A stretch of DNA of 64,000 nt, from assembly GCA_013396995.1 (NCBI GenBank), contig VWZP01010941.1, forward strand, positions 2,784,808-2,848,807, read 5' to 3'. Both the position numbers and the translations under genes were made by a program. A model generated the notes under the pieces. That model was given only the letters and a program-made list of their open reading frames with translations. It did not search any database and was not told the origin of the DNA. The stretch comes from Dicaeum eximium (taxonomy: Eukaryota > Chordata > Aves > Passeriformes > Dicaeidae). Within the stretch, counting starts at the first letter, position 1. Each line of letters opens with the position of its first letter. Positions 25,801 through 37,330 of this stretch are shown here, piece by piece.

Positions 25801-28800
25801 CACCCCCATGACTTTCCCTACATAAATTGACAAATAGTGTGAGTGAGATGAATTTAAAGGGTGTAAAGTGCCTGGAAGTACAAGCTATGAGGAAAATAAG
25901 AGGTTGTAGCTGTTTGGGTAACTGGTAAACAGCTGCTCCAAAGCCAGCCTGGCACAACCTGAATGCACAAGGCCCAGCAGGACTGTTCTGCTGCCTGAGA
26001 GCCATTCACACCCCAAACTTGGTACAAGAGGTTCTTTGGGTAGGATGGTCACCATCACTTTTCCATGATGAGAAATACCAAATGCCTCTTTTAGCACAGC
26101 AACAGGTCTGGGTTCAGAAGAGATCAGGCTACGTAGAAAGCACCTGTGGGGTACAGTCACTAGGGAAAAATCCCCCCAGATTTGTTCATACTAACACCAT
26201 CTTATATCCAGTGTTAGGAGTTCCTGAACTCCCGAGCAGCAACTTTTATTCACACATTTCAGAATGAATCACTGGCAAGTGCAGGAGATGGTACAAACAT
26301 GGCCTTTGGTGTAGTTATGCAACAGAGACATTTCACAATTAATTATTCTAAAGAGATAAATTTCCAAAAACTGCCTAGGGAAGTCCAGCATACAAACCAA
26401 CACTTAAGTACTGAATATGAGAAAATACCCAGAAAATTGAGAGCAGAACATATATATTATTTTTTTTGTTGTTGTTTTAGTGTTTATGCTTCAGTATCTG
26501 AAGCAAAAGATCACTAGATGAGGCAGAAAAAGATATAGATGGCAGAAAAATGAAACTGAATCTTTGGAAACCATTTTCCTTACATTACAGTGGAAAACTA
26601 GATGTATCCATGCTGTTCAGATGTGTTGTTCAGGTACTTGCCAGGTAAGAAAATTGCTTATAAATTTCACTACTGGCACAGCAGAAGAAACAGTCACACA
26701 ACTTTGGTCTCTGCAGCATTCATTAAACTCTGAGAAGCTTGGGCTTCCAAAAGAGAAGTTTGAAGGGGCTGTATTGGATACAGCCAAGATAAACCATTTA
26801 CAGGGGATGTAGGTTTCTGGATATGTTCTGTATTTTCCATCAATCAGCTCCATTTAATAGCTCTTAAGTAAATATTGCAAAACCAAGGCACTTTTATATA
26901 TGGGTGTTGTAAACGGAAGAAGTTATACCAAAGACATGTTTCCAAGAATATATTTACTGTAAATTTATCCATTTTAGTGGATATAGAGGGATTTAGGCCA
27001 CTGTAAGAGAAAGAACAACACTTTTCTGATATCTTATCAGGGGTGAGATCCCTTTCCATCAGAGTCATAATTGCATGCTAGTAGATATACTAAATATATG
27101 CTCCCAGGAAGGATTACTGAGTAAGCATTTACTATTAATGTTGCTGATAAAATATGGCTAAATTATTTTATAGCAGGAGAAACACCTGGGGGCAAAGGGA
27201 GAAAACTGCTTTTTAAGTCTCCCATGACACATTAATGTGGCTTATTTAAGTGAAGTGCTGAGTGGTGATAGAAAGGGAATTTTGATGAAGCGCTCAAGTT
27301 CTATTTACTGTCCTCTCTTGCACTGGGGATAACAGAATTACTTAGAGTAAAGGAACTGCTAAGAGCATGAGTAGTAGCAGTATAAAATCTGCAATGCTTT
27401 GTAAATAAATAAAACAAATGCATCATCCAGCTTGCCAAGAATTAACTACCTCTTTCTACACTTCTCATCTGTATTATCTCATTCTAAACAGAGGTGACCA
27501 TTGTACTTTGGTTTCTAGATATTGCATCCTCTGGTGGATGCAAATATCCTAATTCTTAATTGGTGCAGCAAGATTTTGTTCATTTTTAAGCCATTAATGT
27601 TCCTTTTTACATCCCTTTGGGAAGCTCAGCATGGACATCAGTTTCCTGGATGATAATCTGCACGGCATGCCTTGTGTATGTACATCGTACATAAGTATAC
27701 ACCACCGTACCAGCAGTTCTGAACAGATTAGCTCAACCTGAATATATGCAATTTTCATTGCTACTCTCCACCAAGGAAACCTGCATGAAGAGCATGTACC
27801 ACCTTTGTGCTGGTTGCTGCTGACTATGGAGGGATCTGATAGCCAGTGGTGAGTATTTAAAATTCAGTAAGCCCTCCTCAGGAAGATGGTCTTAATATTA
27901 ACAAGATGTTCAAAACAAGCAAAGACCCCAATGCAACTTATCTACATTTCACATATTGTTGGAACCCTTAAATACCATTTGTCTGGTAAGTGTCACTTCA
28001 AGAAAGAACACTGACACTTGGGAGTCAGAAATTATTTAGAAAGTATATGAACTGATTTAATAACATTCCAGGAAAAGAGTAGCCGACAATTAACATCAGC
28101 TCAAAGCTTTGCTTACTAAAACCTTGAGACCTGTATGATTTCAGCTTTAGCCAATAAAATCTGAAAAAAATTTCAGAATTGATTGTCCAAAACTAAAAGC
28201 TATAATTCTCTAGTGTACAGAGAAGGGCAATTTAGAAATTTTACAGACAGCTTCACATAAGTCTATTCAATTATAGAAAGCTATTTTTCAAAGAGAAAAA
28301 ACTCTGCAGTGTGGACTGTTATCTACTGTACTTATCACTCTGAGATTGTAGTTTATCTTTTTGTTACATACCTTACAGATACAGAGAGATAGCAAGACCT
28401 TCATGGCCAAAAAAATCAAATTCTCATCTATTTGAGAACCTAATTCCTGCAGTTTATAGCCTGAAAAATGCTATAAACATACACTGAAATTAAGTGTTTT
28501 CAATGTGAGAGAGCTATTACAGAGCTGTGAGATTAGGGACTGATGTAATTTATCATTCCATTACAAAATCTGTGTTCTATATTCAGAGTCCTACAGGAAC
28601 TTGTTTAGCTACAAGTTATTACACAATGACAATGCCCTTAGGAAGAGATGGGGAAGCAATTCCTGTGACTCAGGTCCCTCCTCTTTGCTCTTAAAGCCTC
28701 AAAGAACTCAAGCTGGACCACACTGCCATGCTTTCATTTAAAAAGCTATACTTGTAGTGTGGTGGAGAGACTACATAAAAGAAATTCTACTATGGTGAAG

Positions 28801-29249
28801 TTTTAGTGGAAGCTACCCAACTTCCCAATGAACAGCACAGCTTTGGTCACACCCCAAGGTTGTTCAGCATCCCTCCTTCAGACTGCCAGAGGAGCACTCC
28901 ACTGCCTTCCTGAAGCCAAAGGGAGCACTGGGCTGCTGGGGCCACTGGGGCAGTCAGGGAGATCCATGCTGAAATGGGAGTGGGGAGGGACACACTGGCA
29001 CCCTGTAAACCACTGGAAGAGAAAGTAGCAAGGAGAAAAGTTGAGCGAACAGTTCAGAGAGCAGAGTGTCTGAGCTCTGCCTCAAAGCCTCCCATGCCCT
29101 GGGAGGGTTAGTGATGTCTTTGTTTCTGTCACACTTGAGGAAACAGACGTTGTGGAAATTCCTTCCAGCTCGAGACAGGCTGCACTCGTACATGTGACTG
29201 AGATATTCCCTGTTCCCTTCCAAATGCAGGCAAACCTACATGGCCACAA
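22886..29249. other. Unique AT-rich non-coding DNA
   Basis: No gene is supported in this 6.4-kb stretch. Structures seen are a TA/TG microsatellite (23559-23607), a small inverted repeat at 27677-27693 (TATGTAC, 3-base loop, GTACATA) and short TTG/T runs at 26459-26480. Frames of 60-100 codons lack domains. The piece 28830-29030 is GC-richer, with no recognisable element. Confidence 0.55.
23559..23607. repeat. TA/TG microsatellite
   Basis: Alternating TA with TG and AC interruptions. The apparent Tyr/Ile peptide in minus-strand translation comes from this repeat. Confidence 0.8.
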
Positions 29250-29510
29250 ACAGTGACTAATTGTTTGGGCCAGAGGGGCGAGGATATAAATGAGCTATTT
29301 CTCATTACAGCGTAAGAAAATATTGATTACACATACACAGATGGCAAATACTAGTCATGCTGCTATTCTCAAGTCTCCACACTGAGCTTGTCTGGTATAC
29401 ATTCATTATTTTTACAAGTTCATACTATGACTGTTTTCCCTATTGACAAATATGGGTTAAAAACATAATAAACAGAGTGGATTTGTGTCGGTATTATTAA
29501 TGAATTGGCA
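29250..29510. promoter_or_regulatory. Possible conserved regulatory element
   Basis: The stretch is repeat-free, with TATAAATGAGC, AAATATTGATTACACA and TATTATTAATGAATTGG (about 29490) carrying homeodomain-like cores. The judgement rests on texture only, with no alignment. Confidence 0.15.
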
Positions 29511-32167
29511 ACAACTGTCTCTGTGCCATTCATCTCTCAACATCTGTTTACATTTTATTTTAAATCTGTAAAAACATTGCTTGGTAATCCCTTGATCCGT
29601 ACAGTAATTTCCTTTTGTTCCAAGCCGTTAGAGGTATCTTTGAACTACTCAGGGGAAAGACAGACAAAAAGCAACCAAAAAACAAAGACTACTCATCTAT
29701 TCCTTCAAGACAAGACCACTTTCATCATAAAAAATGAACATCATAAAAAATGAACACTGAAATGAAAGCAAGAAAACAAAGGTGGATGAACTCTGTACTG
29801 CAATAGGATAAAAGTCAGGATGTTTGTGGAAAACCATCAGTCATTATCGTTTTAAATTGCTCTTGATTTGTGCAAAGGAACAGACCAAGTCAGCTGCGCC
29901 TAATCTTTCTTGAGAGTTATCTTGTGCATTTATTTGCTGCTCTCTGGCTCACTAGGAATTCTGCTCACTGTTTGTCACAGCCAGGAACAAGCCTGCTAAG
30001 CTCACCCCTTGTTGATAAGTAGGCGTTGCTGCTTATGGATATCCTGTTGCGTTGGTCTCCTGGAGTCCTGGATTTCCTTGTTGTTCAAGCCACAGTGATT
30101 TCAGGGCAGTGCTCTTTACGAAATACAATGCCCCTCGAAAATTTGTCAATATGGGTTCTAAAAATAACTGAGGTATGAGCAAGTACAAATAGCCTGCTCT
30201 CGATTTACTTCTCAGTATCCACTGTGTAACCGGAAAAAAGAAAAAAAAATCTTTAAAAACTGGAGTGAGAAGGCAGTGCCTCAGCTTGTGATTTATTGTA
30301 TTGCTGAAGAGATTAGAGACAATGCCCACATTCGAAACAATGCACAGAGGCAAATGATGTATTTATTACACCACTGCAAGAGCCAAATAAACCATGCTCA
30401 ATGAGGAAGGTATTGTCAGGAAAGAGAATAACATCAAAAGATCTCTGGGCTGGCAAGACCAAGTCAGAATAGTTCAAATAATACAAAAGAAACAAACAAG
30501 ATTTACAGTTTTCTAAAGGTACGAAATGTCCAAAACTTGTGTTCTGAGCAGAGCAAGTGCCTTTAGAAAAGCTGCATAAAGATTATTAAAACACCTGCTT
30601 AAATTGTAGCATATTAATGCATATACTTGATTTGAACATACCTTTTAGGATTTAATGGACACTTCTAGGTGTAAGCCTCACACTACAAAGCACTCAGAGA
30701 ATTCCACAAATATGAAATATACCAAATTATGCTTTTAAAAATAAGAATAATTAAAAAACCCAACCAGACAGCCCATTTTTATAGCTCAATATTCTCTTTA
30801 TTTCTCTGCTCTGTGAAGCATATGACATTCAAGAGAAGGCTGGAGAGAGACAGAGTAATCTAAAAGGGACAAAAGTAAAACAAGAAACATTGTTGAGGGA
30901 AACAGTGAAAGAAGTGAGAGGCTTCTATCTAAACAAAAACAGAGAAAAAGACTTGGAAAGAATTTCAGCAAAGAGGTATGTTTAATTGCCTACAGCCCCA
31001 GGAGAGGTAATTTATGTGCCAAGAAATTATGGAGGTTTTATGTGCCTATTAGTCTGCTATTCAATTAAAAAATGTGTACTTACCATGGCAACCTCTATGT
31101 CTCACAATACACGTGCTAATTCTAAGATATCTCTATAGAGCACCTCCTTAAAGAAACATATACTGCAGCACCAGCCATAATCTAGATTTCCACACTCACT
31201 GAGAGGCAGTAAAAGGAACAGCCCATACAAAATTTTGGAATTATAGGCTCGAGAGAAAGATGGGTAATCTTACTGTATGGTTACCAACTCCATATGGGAG
31301 CCCAGCAGTGTAATGTATGTGTGCAGAGCAGTGCTGCACCTTAGCACAGCTCACCATACAATCTTGCCAGCATTCCCCTTCTTGCCCACTGAGATAATGC
31401 TCTCATGCTTTCAAACAGTGCTACTTTTCCTCTGGGATCTGCTTTGGACTGGCTGACTAATTCCCTAGGGCCCACTTCCACTGAAGCTGTGTAAGCTTTC
31501 AATTGTACTTTCTGTATTAAAGCCTGCCAGGACATGCACCTTCCCTTTGTTTCAGTGTTTGCTGTCTGGGAATTCCCTTTCTCACCAGCCCACGCCAGAT
31601 CTCACTGTTCTCAACAGGCGTTGTCCTTCTCCCTCTTCCTTATTTGAGCTTCCCATGACAACAACTACTGGCAAGCTGATTTTCCACTCAACAGCTTACT
31701 CCTTTTCAGAGGAGCAGTATCTGCTGCCAAAATTCTTGGTCAGACCTGTGTAATTAATGGATCAAAGTATTTGTCACATACACGACCTGAGGAATAAACC
31801 ACCTTCAAAAAAATGTATGCACTGCTTCCATAACTTTTAGGTATTAAGGAGAATTTCAATGCATTCCTTCTGAAAGTAAAGAAGAGAAAGCATTGAGGTG
31901 ATAACCTACATTTCCAATAGCTTTTATGTAACTAGTTGTTTCTCATAATCATCTTCCTCCCTTTCAATGACTAGTGAATGCATATCAGATCACTCTTCTC
32001 ATGGCTGTGGAACACAGTAGTCCTCTTTCCTTGTCTGCAGCTCCTTTAGGGCTGGTGCTAAAGCGCACAGAATACAGAAGAAGGAATGCATCACCTTGTG
32101 TAAAGTTCCGGATTTGTTGAGGATTAAGCCTCAATCACATTTCAAAGATGTTTTGCTTCTTTCCTTG
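29511..32167. other. Unique non-coding DNA
   Basis: No gene is supported. A 16-bp direct repeat (CATCATAAAAAATGAA twice, 29723-29754) and A-rich patches near 30235-30250 and 30740-30760 are the only structures. A 106-codon minus-strand frame at 30033-30353 has a poly-Phe patch from the A-run and no domain. Confidence 0.55.
29723..29754 (+). repeat. 16-bp direct tandem repeat, two copies
   Basis: CATCATAAAAAATGAA occurs twice in tandem without a spacer. It is probably a replication-slippage duplication. Confidence 0.8.
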
Positions 32168-32297
32168 TGCCATGGTTTAACCTCAGCTGGTGACTGAGCA
32201 CCACGGAGCACCTTGCTCACCACGCCCTGCCCCTCGCTGAGATGGGGGGAGAACCAGAAGGGTAAAAGAGAAAATTTGTGGGATGATGTGAAAACAA

Positions 32298-32303
32298 TTT
32301 AAT
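32298..32303 (-). promoter_or_regulatory. Polyadenylation signal of the LTR (ATTAAA)
   Basis: On the minus strand this reads ATTAAA, the second commonest polyadenylation hexamer. It lies about 190 bases downstream of the TATA box, as expected for the R region of an LTR. Confidence 0.5.
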
Positions 32304-32488
32304 AGGGAAAGCAAAAGCCACTTGCACCAGCAAAACAACAAATAAACAGGCATTCATTCAGCACTTCCCATGGAGGCAAGGGTTCAGCCATCTCCAAGAA
32401 AGCAGGGCCTCATCATGCAATGTTACTTGAAAACACAAAAATGCCAGCAGTCTGAATGTGCCATCCCCTTTCTCCTGTTTCCCCCATC

Positions 32489-32494
32489 TTTATA
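32489..32494 (-). promoter_or_regulatory. TATA box of the LTR
   Basis: The minus strand reads CATATAAAGATG across this point. The position within the LTR and the downstream ATTAAA fit the U3 promoter. Activity today is unknown. Confidence 0.5.
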
Positions 32495-33339
32495 TGCTGA
32501 ATATATTGGAATGAGTATGGAGTATCCTTGTTGTCAGCTGGGGTCCTGGCTATATCTTCTCCAATTCCTTGTGGACTCCCAGCCCCTTCACTGGTGGGGT
32601 GGTGTGAGGAGCACCAAAAGCACTCCCAATTCACATTGCTCATCCAACACTCACAAGAAGGGCAACAATCCCACTTAAATCTTCTCTGTCCTGAAAGTTT
32701 CCCAAAATGTGAAAAAACAGCAAGCTGTCTGGCTTCTCAGGTAGGTAATGAGCCTTGCCAACCACCTGGCAGCTTATCACCAGCTTACTCATGTGAACTG
32801 TGAGGGATCTGCACCCATACTCATGGTGAAGATAGGCTCACCCAGTAATAAAAAGTTTTCTTTTCTTTCCTCTCCCTCACCCCCTTCCCTCACTGTTTTC
32901 CCCACATCAGATTAGACTGCATAAAATACAGACTAAAATTATGAAGTGTGGGTTGAATTCCAGATAAATGCTGTTGGTCACTTCCTACAAGGTTTACCTC
33001 CCCTTAGTGCTTGTCTTGATGCTAAGGGCATCTTCAGAGGAAAGGAAAACATTTTCCTGACAGATGAGAAATGCACAATTAACTACACAATGCAAACTGT
33101 ACATTCAGAACTCTAATCTAAGGAAGGAAAAATTTTGAAGATGTTTGGTATGAGTGTGCTGTACTAAAAGTAAAGTGCAACTTCCCACTCAAGGGAGGAA
33201 CAGATCAGAGCTGCCTTTTCACATGATGGATGTGAGTGATTTTCATGAGCAAGCTACAGTGTCCTTTTGGTATTACAGCTCCAGGATCCTGAGAGGGGAA
33301 TGCAGCTAAAAGCATCAATTTTGATACAAATCCTTTATG

Positions 33340-33540
33340 GTCTTTAAATTGGGCACTGCCACTTTAATAAGCCACACCTGGTTAAGATTCGTGTTCTGCC
33401 GAATTCCTCCCGCTGTAATGAGCCCTGAACATCAGGCTGAGGCTGTGATCAAGACAATACAATTAATCACCAGACCGTGCACAATTTCAGTAACATGAAA
33501 ATTGCACGCAGTTAGATTTTCTAAGTAAAACTAATATTTC
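33340..33540. promoter_or_regulatory. Possible conserved regulatory element
   Basis: The stretch holds GCCACACCTGGTTAAG, CAATACAATTAATCACC (about 33455) and GCACGCAGTTAGATTT in otherwise mixed, repeat-free DNA, with E-box-like and homeodomain-like words. It is inferred from composition alone. Confidence 0.17.
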
Positions 33541-36500
33541 ATGCAGGGGAAAGGGTGAAGTTTCAGTGCATAACAAAAAAGAATTTTGGAGGTTTAAAAA
33601 AAACTGGCAGTCAGCAGGGCCACGTGAAGGTGAATGCATAAATCAAATAACTATACCATCTGTTACAGAAAACTTAACGGGAATTAAGTGGCCCGTATTT
33701 TCTAAAAATATCTTTTTTCACAGTATGCAGAGGCACTGAATATCTAAGGAGGAATACTGGAATTGGACTTTAATTAGGAAACTTTGAGTTTTGAATACAC
33801 ATGAGCTTAGTCAAACTATCAGGAAGATAAGCTTATTAGGAGAGAAATAGGAATGACTATTTGCATGGCAAAAAAATAGACATTTATGGTGGGAGGAAGA
33901 AAGGGGGATTAAAAACATGTAGTGGCCCCATTTTCAGTATTTTTTCAGCTGCAGCTTAAGGTGTCACAGAGAGACACAAACAGTGACAGGCCAGGGCAAA
34001 CTTCTGGGAGATTTTCTATTCTGATGTTATCTAAAATAGACAGGTCATTTCAGCATCTTGAAAATTCACAACCAGAAATTTTCCCATGTATTTGAAAGTA
34101 TATTTCCATGCAGCAGTTGTTTCTGTGTAATTGCAGTATTCAATAGAAATCCATTCAAAGTGCAGAGACAAAATGCAACCGTCATCTCTTTCCAGGCTCA
34201 TCTCCAACGCCAGCAAGTGGGAAGGCACAACTTCTGGAGAGCACTGCTAGCTCCTTTCATTCTTTTCCCCATATGATGGGGAAAACCAGCACACCCCATT
34301 AAAAGAAAAGTGTAGTAATTTGTTTTCTCTACCATTAGGTTATAAATTCTTCAGGGGCCTTTTTTTTTTTCCTTTTCCCTAAGAGTTTGCACATCTCTAA
34401 TCAAGGAATCGAAAAGTCCTGTCAGCACAAAAATAATAAAGATTAAAAACAGCAGGCGAAACTAAAAACCTTGTATAGGAGTGGAAGAACAAAGACAGAC
34501 TTCCTTAGAGAGGAGGTATATATACTGGTCCAAGAGCTGATATAAAATCCTAAGGAGAATAGATTAAATGTGATGATACCACTAAATGCTTTAGGAAAAT
34601 CATTTTCAAATTATGCAATTGAGAAGGGAGAGAGAAAGTAAAAGAATAAAAGGAGTGACACAGAAAAGGCAACGTGACAGGCAATAAACAAAATGCATTT
34701 TTAAAAGTAGCAAAAAGTCTGGGTTTGAGGGAATAACAAATTGAGGTTTGAAAATAAAACAAAATAGAATAAAAGTTTCCATTTCTTGCACTGCCACTTG
34801 TCTGCTCCACCTTTCAATTTCTTCTGCTCCTGCTCCTCAATCTTACCTTCTCTACAGATACTCAACTCTCTTGGGAAAGATCTCCTATTATATATTTTTG
34901 CAATGTCTGACAAAATAGAGCCTTTCTCTCAGCTTGTGCCTCTTTATATTACTGTGGCACAAACACTGAAGAGCAGTAATGGTAATAGGTCGGAAAGCCA
35001 CTCAATAATTTTTCACCTTAACAATTTTAACAGCAAATGGCAGTTCTGTGACACTGACACAGTTCAACTAGGCCAATGATATTCAATTTTGCTGTCAGAA
35101 AAACTGGAAGAGAATACCATGTTAAATCCCAATTCATCCAAAATAAAAATCCTTGCTACCTGAACTGATCCAAAAGACTTCAGAAACTGCATTTCATAAC
35201 TTGCACATGGATTCACAGGAATTCATCTTTTAAATAGCATAATCCATTTGCCACTCAGCAGCTTTGGCTTATTTGAAGTCCAGCTAGCCTGTAAGACAGC
35301 AAAACAACAACTATTATAGGGCCACACAATTTAGGATTGAGCTGACATTAAACCCAATCTTTTCCAATGGAAAAAAATTCCCTACCTTTTAAAATCCATG
35401 AAAAAAAAAATTGAACATTTTATTTTGCTTCAAGGCAACAACCCAAAATGTAAAAATTAGGAATTTTTCACAGAGCAATTTATTTTTGCTGGTTGCCATT
35501 ACTGAGGAACCATTATTACACAGTAGCAATAACTTCATTTTGTGGTTCCCACACTGAAAGGGACAAGGAGTGACCACCTACCATGGTAGGGAAGAAAGAA
35601 GGAAAGAAGTAATTCTTTAGAAGCTCAAAAACAATGTTGGAAAGTACTACAAAACAGGCTGCCAATGAAAGGAATAGGTGAAGCATATTTTGGTGCAGTT
35701 CAATGGTGTAAAGAGTAAGCAAAGGATATTTTGAATATGCATACTTCTAGAAATGACTAAAAAATGTTTCTTTGTGTGTGTGTTTCTGTAAATGGGAAAT
35801 AGCAGGAATAGAACAGTGCTGTAATTAAAATGGCTCAATAAATGGCTCCATAAAGCACGTGGGCAGGGAAAAAGGAGATTTCATTTTTCTTTAGTGTGCC
35901 TGGAGAAAGGCTGTATTCTCTTTTAAAATCTAATACAATTAATAGAAATTTATATTTAAAATATACATTAAAAATTAACGTATGTATGAGAGAAATCACA
36001 ACAATAAACATTTTATTTGTGAGGTTTTTTTGGAAGTCCTTGTAGCAACTCTTTGCCACCTAATACCTCACTCTGTGTTTGATAATGCTCTAAAAATACT
36101 CTAAAAATCTTAGTTATTGATAAGAAATTAACTGATTTTGATTGATCTGGTTTAGGTGATGCATTTTTTTGTGTTGTTCTGGCTGGAAGTTCAAGAGAGG
36201 TGATACAGGCAGCTGACAGTGAGGTACATCTGTGCTGGAGTGTGCACTGGTGTGCAGATCAGCTCTTGCCAGTCCTGAGGAAGAAAGCTCATGTTCAGGA
36301 GTGGCTTGCTGAGAAATGAGCCAGGAAATGAAATGTCCTCAGGAGCCTGGTGGCCCATGAGGACAAAGCAAGAAGCTGCTCACCTCACCCCAAACACCAC
36401 CAGCTGTTAAGGCAGGGTGGAACTGAACCTCCCTTGGCCCAGACCAGAATCACTTTGACTTTCTCTCACCTTGAAGGGTTTACCCAGAGGGGTTAGAGCC

Positions 36501-36565
36501 CTGCTGGATCTTGTCCTGGGCTGAAGGGGTGTGTGCTGGAGCTTGTGCTGCAGCTCAGCCATGGC

Positions 36566-36616
36566 CAGGGCTCCTTGCACACCCTTGTCTGCACCCCAGG
36601 GCTCCTTGCACACCCT
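36566..36616 (+). repeat. 31-bp offset tandem duplication
   Basis: CAGGGCTCCTTGCACACCCT occurs at 36566 and, with at most one change, at 36597. This is a local tandem duplication in a GC-richer patch. Confidence 0.75.
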
Positions 36617-36949
36617 CGCTGGTTCCTTCCAACATCCCCAGTGCAGACAGAACATCTGGCTCCTTGGAAGGGGATGTTGCCAAGGGCTACACTCAGGGAG
36701 TAGAACTAAACATATTTTCAAGGCTAAATGAAGAGTGGGTTATAGCAGTGCCCCTGGCTCTGAGGCGTGTGCACTCACACACACACGTTTGTACGTGCAC
36801 GCAGAGTTTATTTAAAAGTTTTATTGTTAGCATTGTAATTAGGCACCTCAAACATCCCCTGTGTATGTATCAAATTAAGCTCCAGTAACCAGGGATTTTC
36901 TAGCAATATATACTACAGCTGAATTCCTGTAATTCTCATATTAAAATCT

Positions 36950-37330
36950 TCTACCATAACAATCTGTGTTTAAATAAATAGCCTGTTACATTGCTTATGC
37001 TCACTGAGTGTTATTGCTACCTCTTTCCAAAAGAGAGCAGTAGTGAATTGTACTATCATTACACAGGATAGCTTTACTCACACACACTCAATTTACATTT
37101 TCGACTCTGTAACCTTTCAACCTATTGACCATGAAAAATGCTCCAACATAACGTGACACATATAAATGTTTAAAGTCCAAAGGGTAATTATCTATATTCA
37201 TAGTTAAAACTGTGCCTTGATTTCACAATAGAAACCATATGTTCACTCAAAACACTTTCAATAGGCTAAATAGCACCCAGATTAACCCTGAGTTAGTTTA
37301 CTGGTTAAAATAATAGCAGCATCTTCTTCT
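36950..37330. promoter_or_regulatory. Possible conserved regulatory element
   Basis: Repeat-free mixed sequence with few homopolymers and several AT-rich factor-like words, including GGGTAATTATC near 37182. It looks unlike the surrounding drifted AT-rich DNA. The basis is impression only. Confidence 0.13.

Larger units (their letters stand above)
32168..32670 (-). mobile_element. Solo LTR of an avian endogenous retrovirus
   Basis: I recognise this as a member of a common bird LTR family, read on the minus strand. The 3' edge lies at 32168, where the plus strand reads TGCCATGGTTTAACC (minus-strand end ..GGTTAAACCATGGCA), the expected terminal CA. Other conserved blocks are GACTGAGCACCACG (32190s), TTTAATAGGGAAAG (32298 on) and CACTGGTGGGGTGGTGTGAG (about 32588-32607). 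The TATA box and polyadenylation signal lie in the right order for minus-strand transcription. The 5' edge fades at about 32640-32680, so the copy is diverged or truncated there. No gag, pol or env sequence is adjacent. I could not identify a target-site duplication. Confidence 0.82.

Noticed and set aside
27677..27693. Small inverted repeat TATGTAC/GTACATA
   Set aside because: A 7-bp stem is expected by chance many times in 64 kb, and no longer structure surrounds it.
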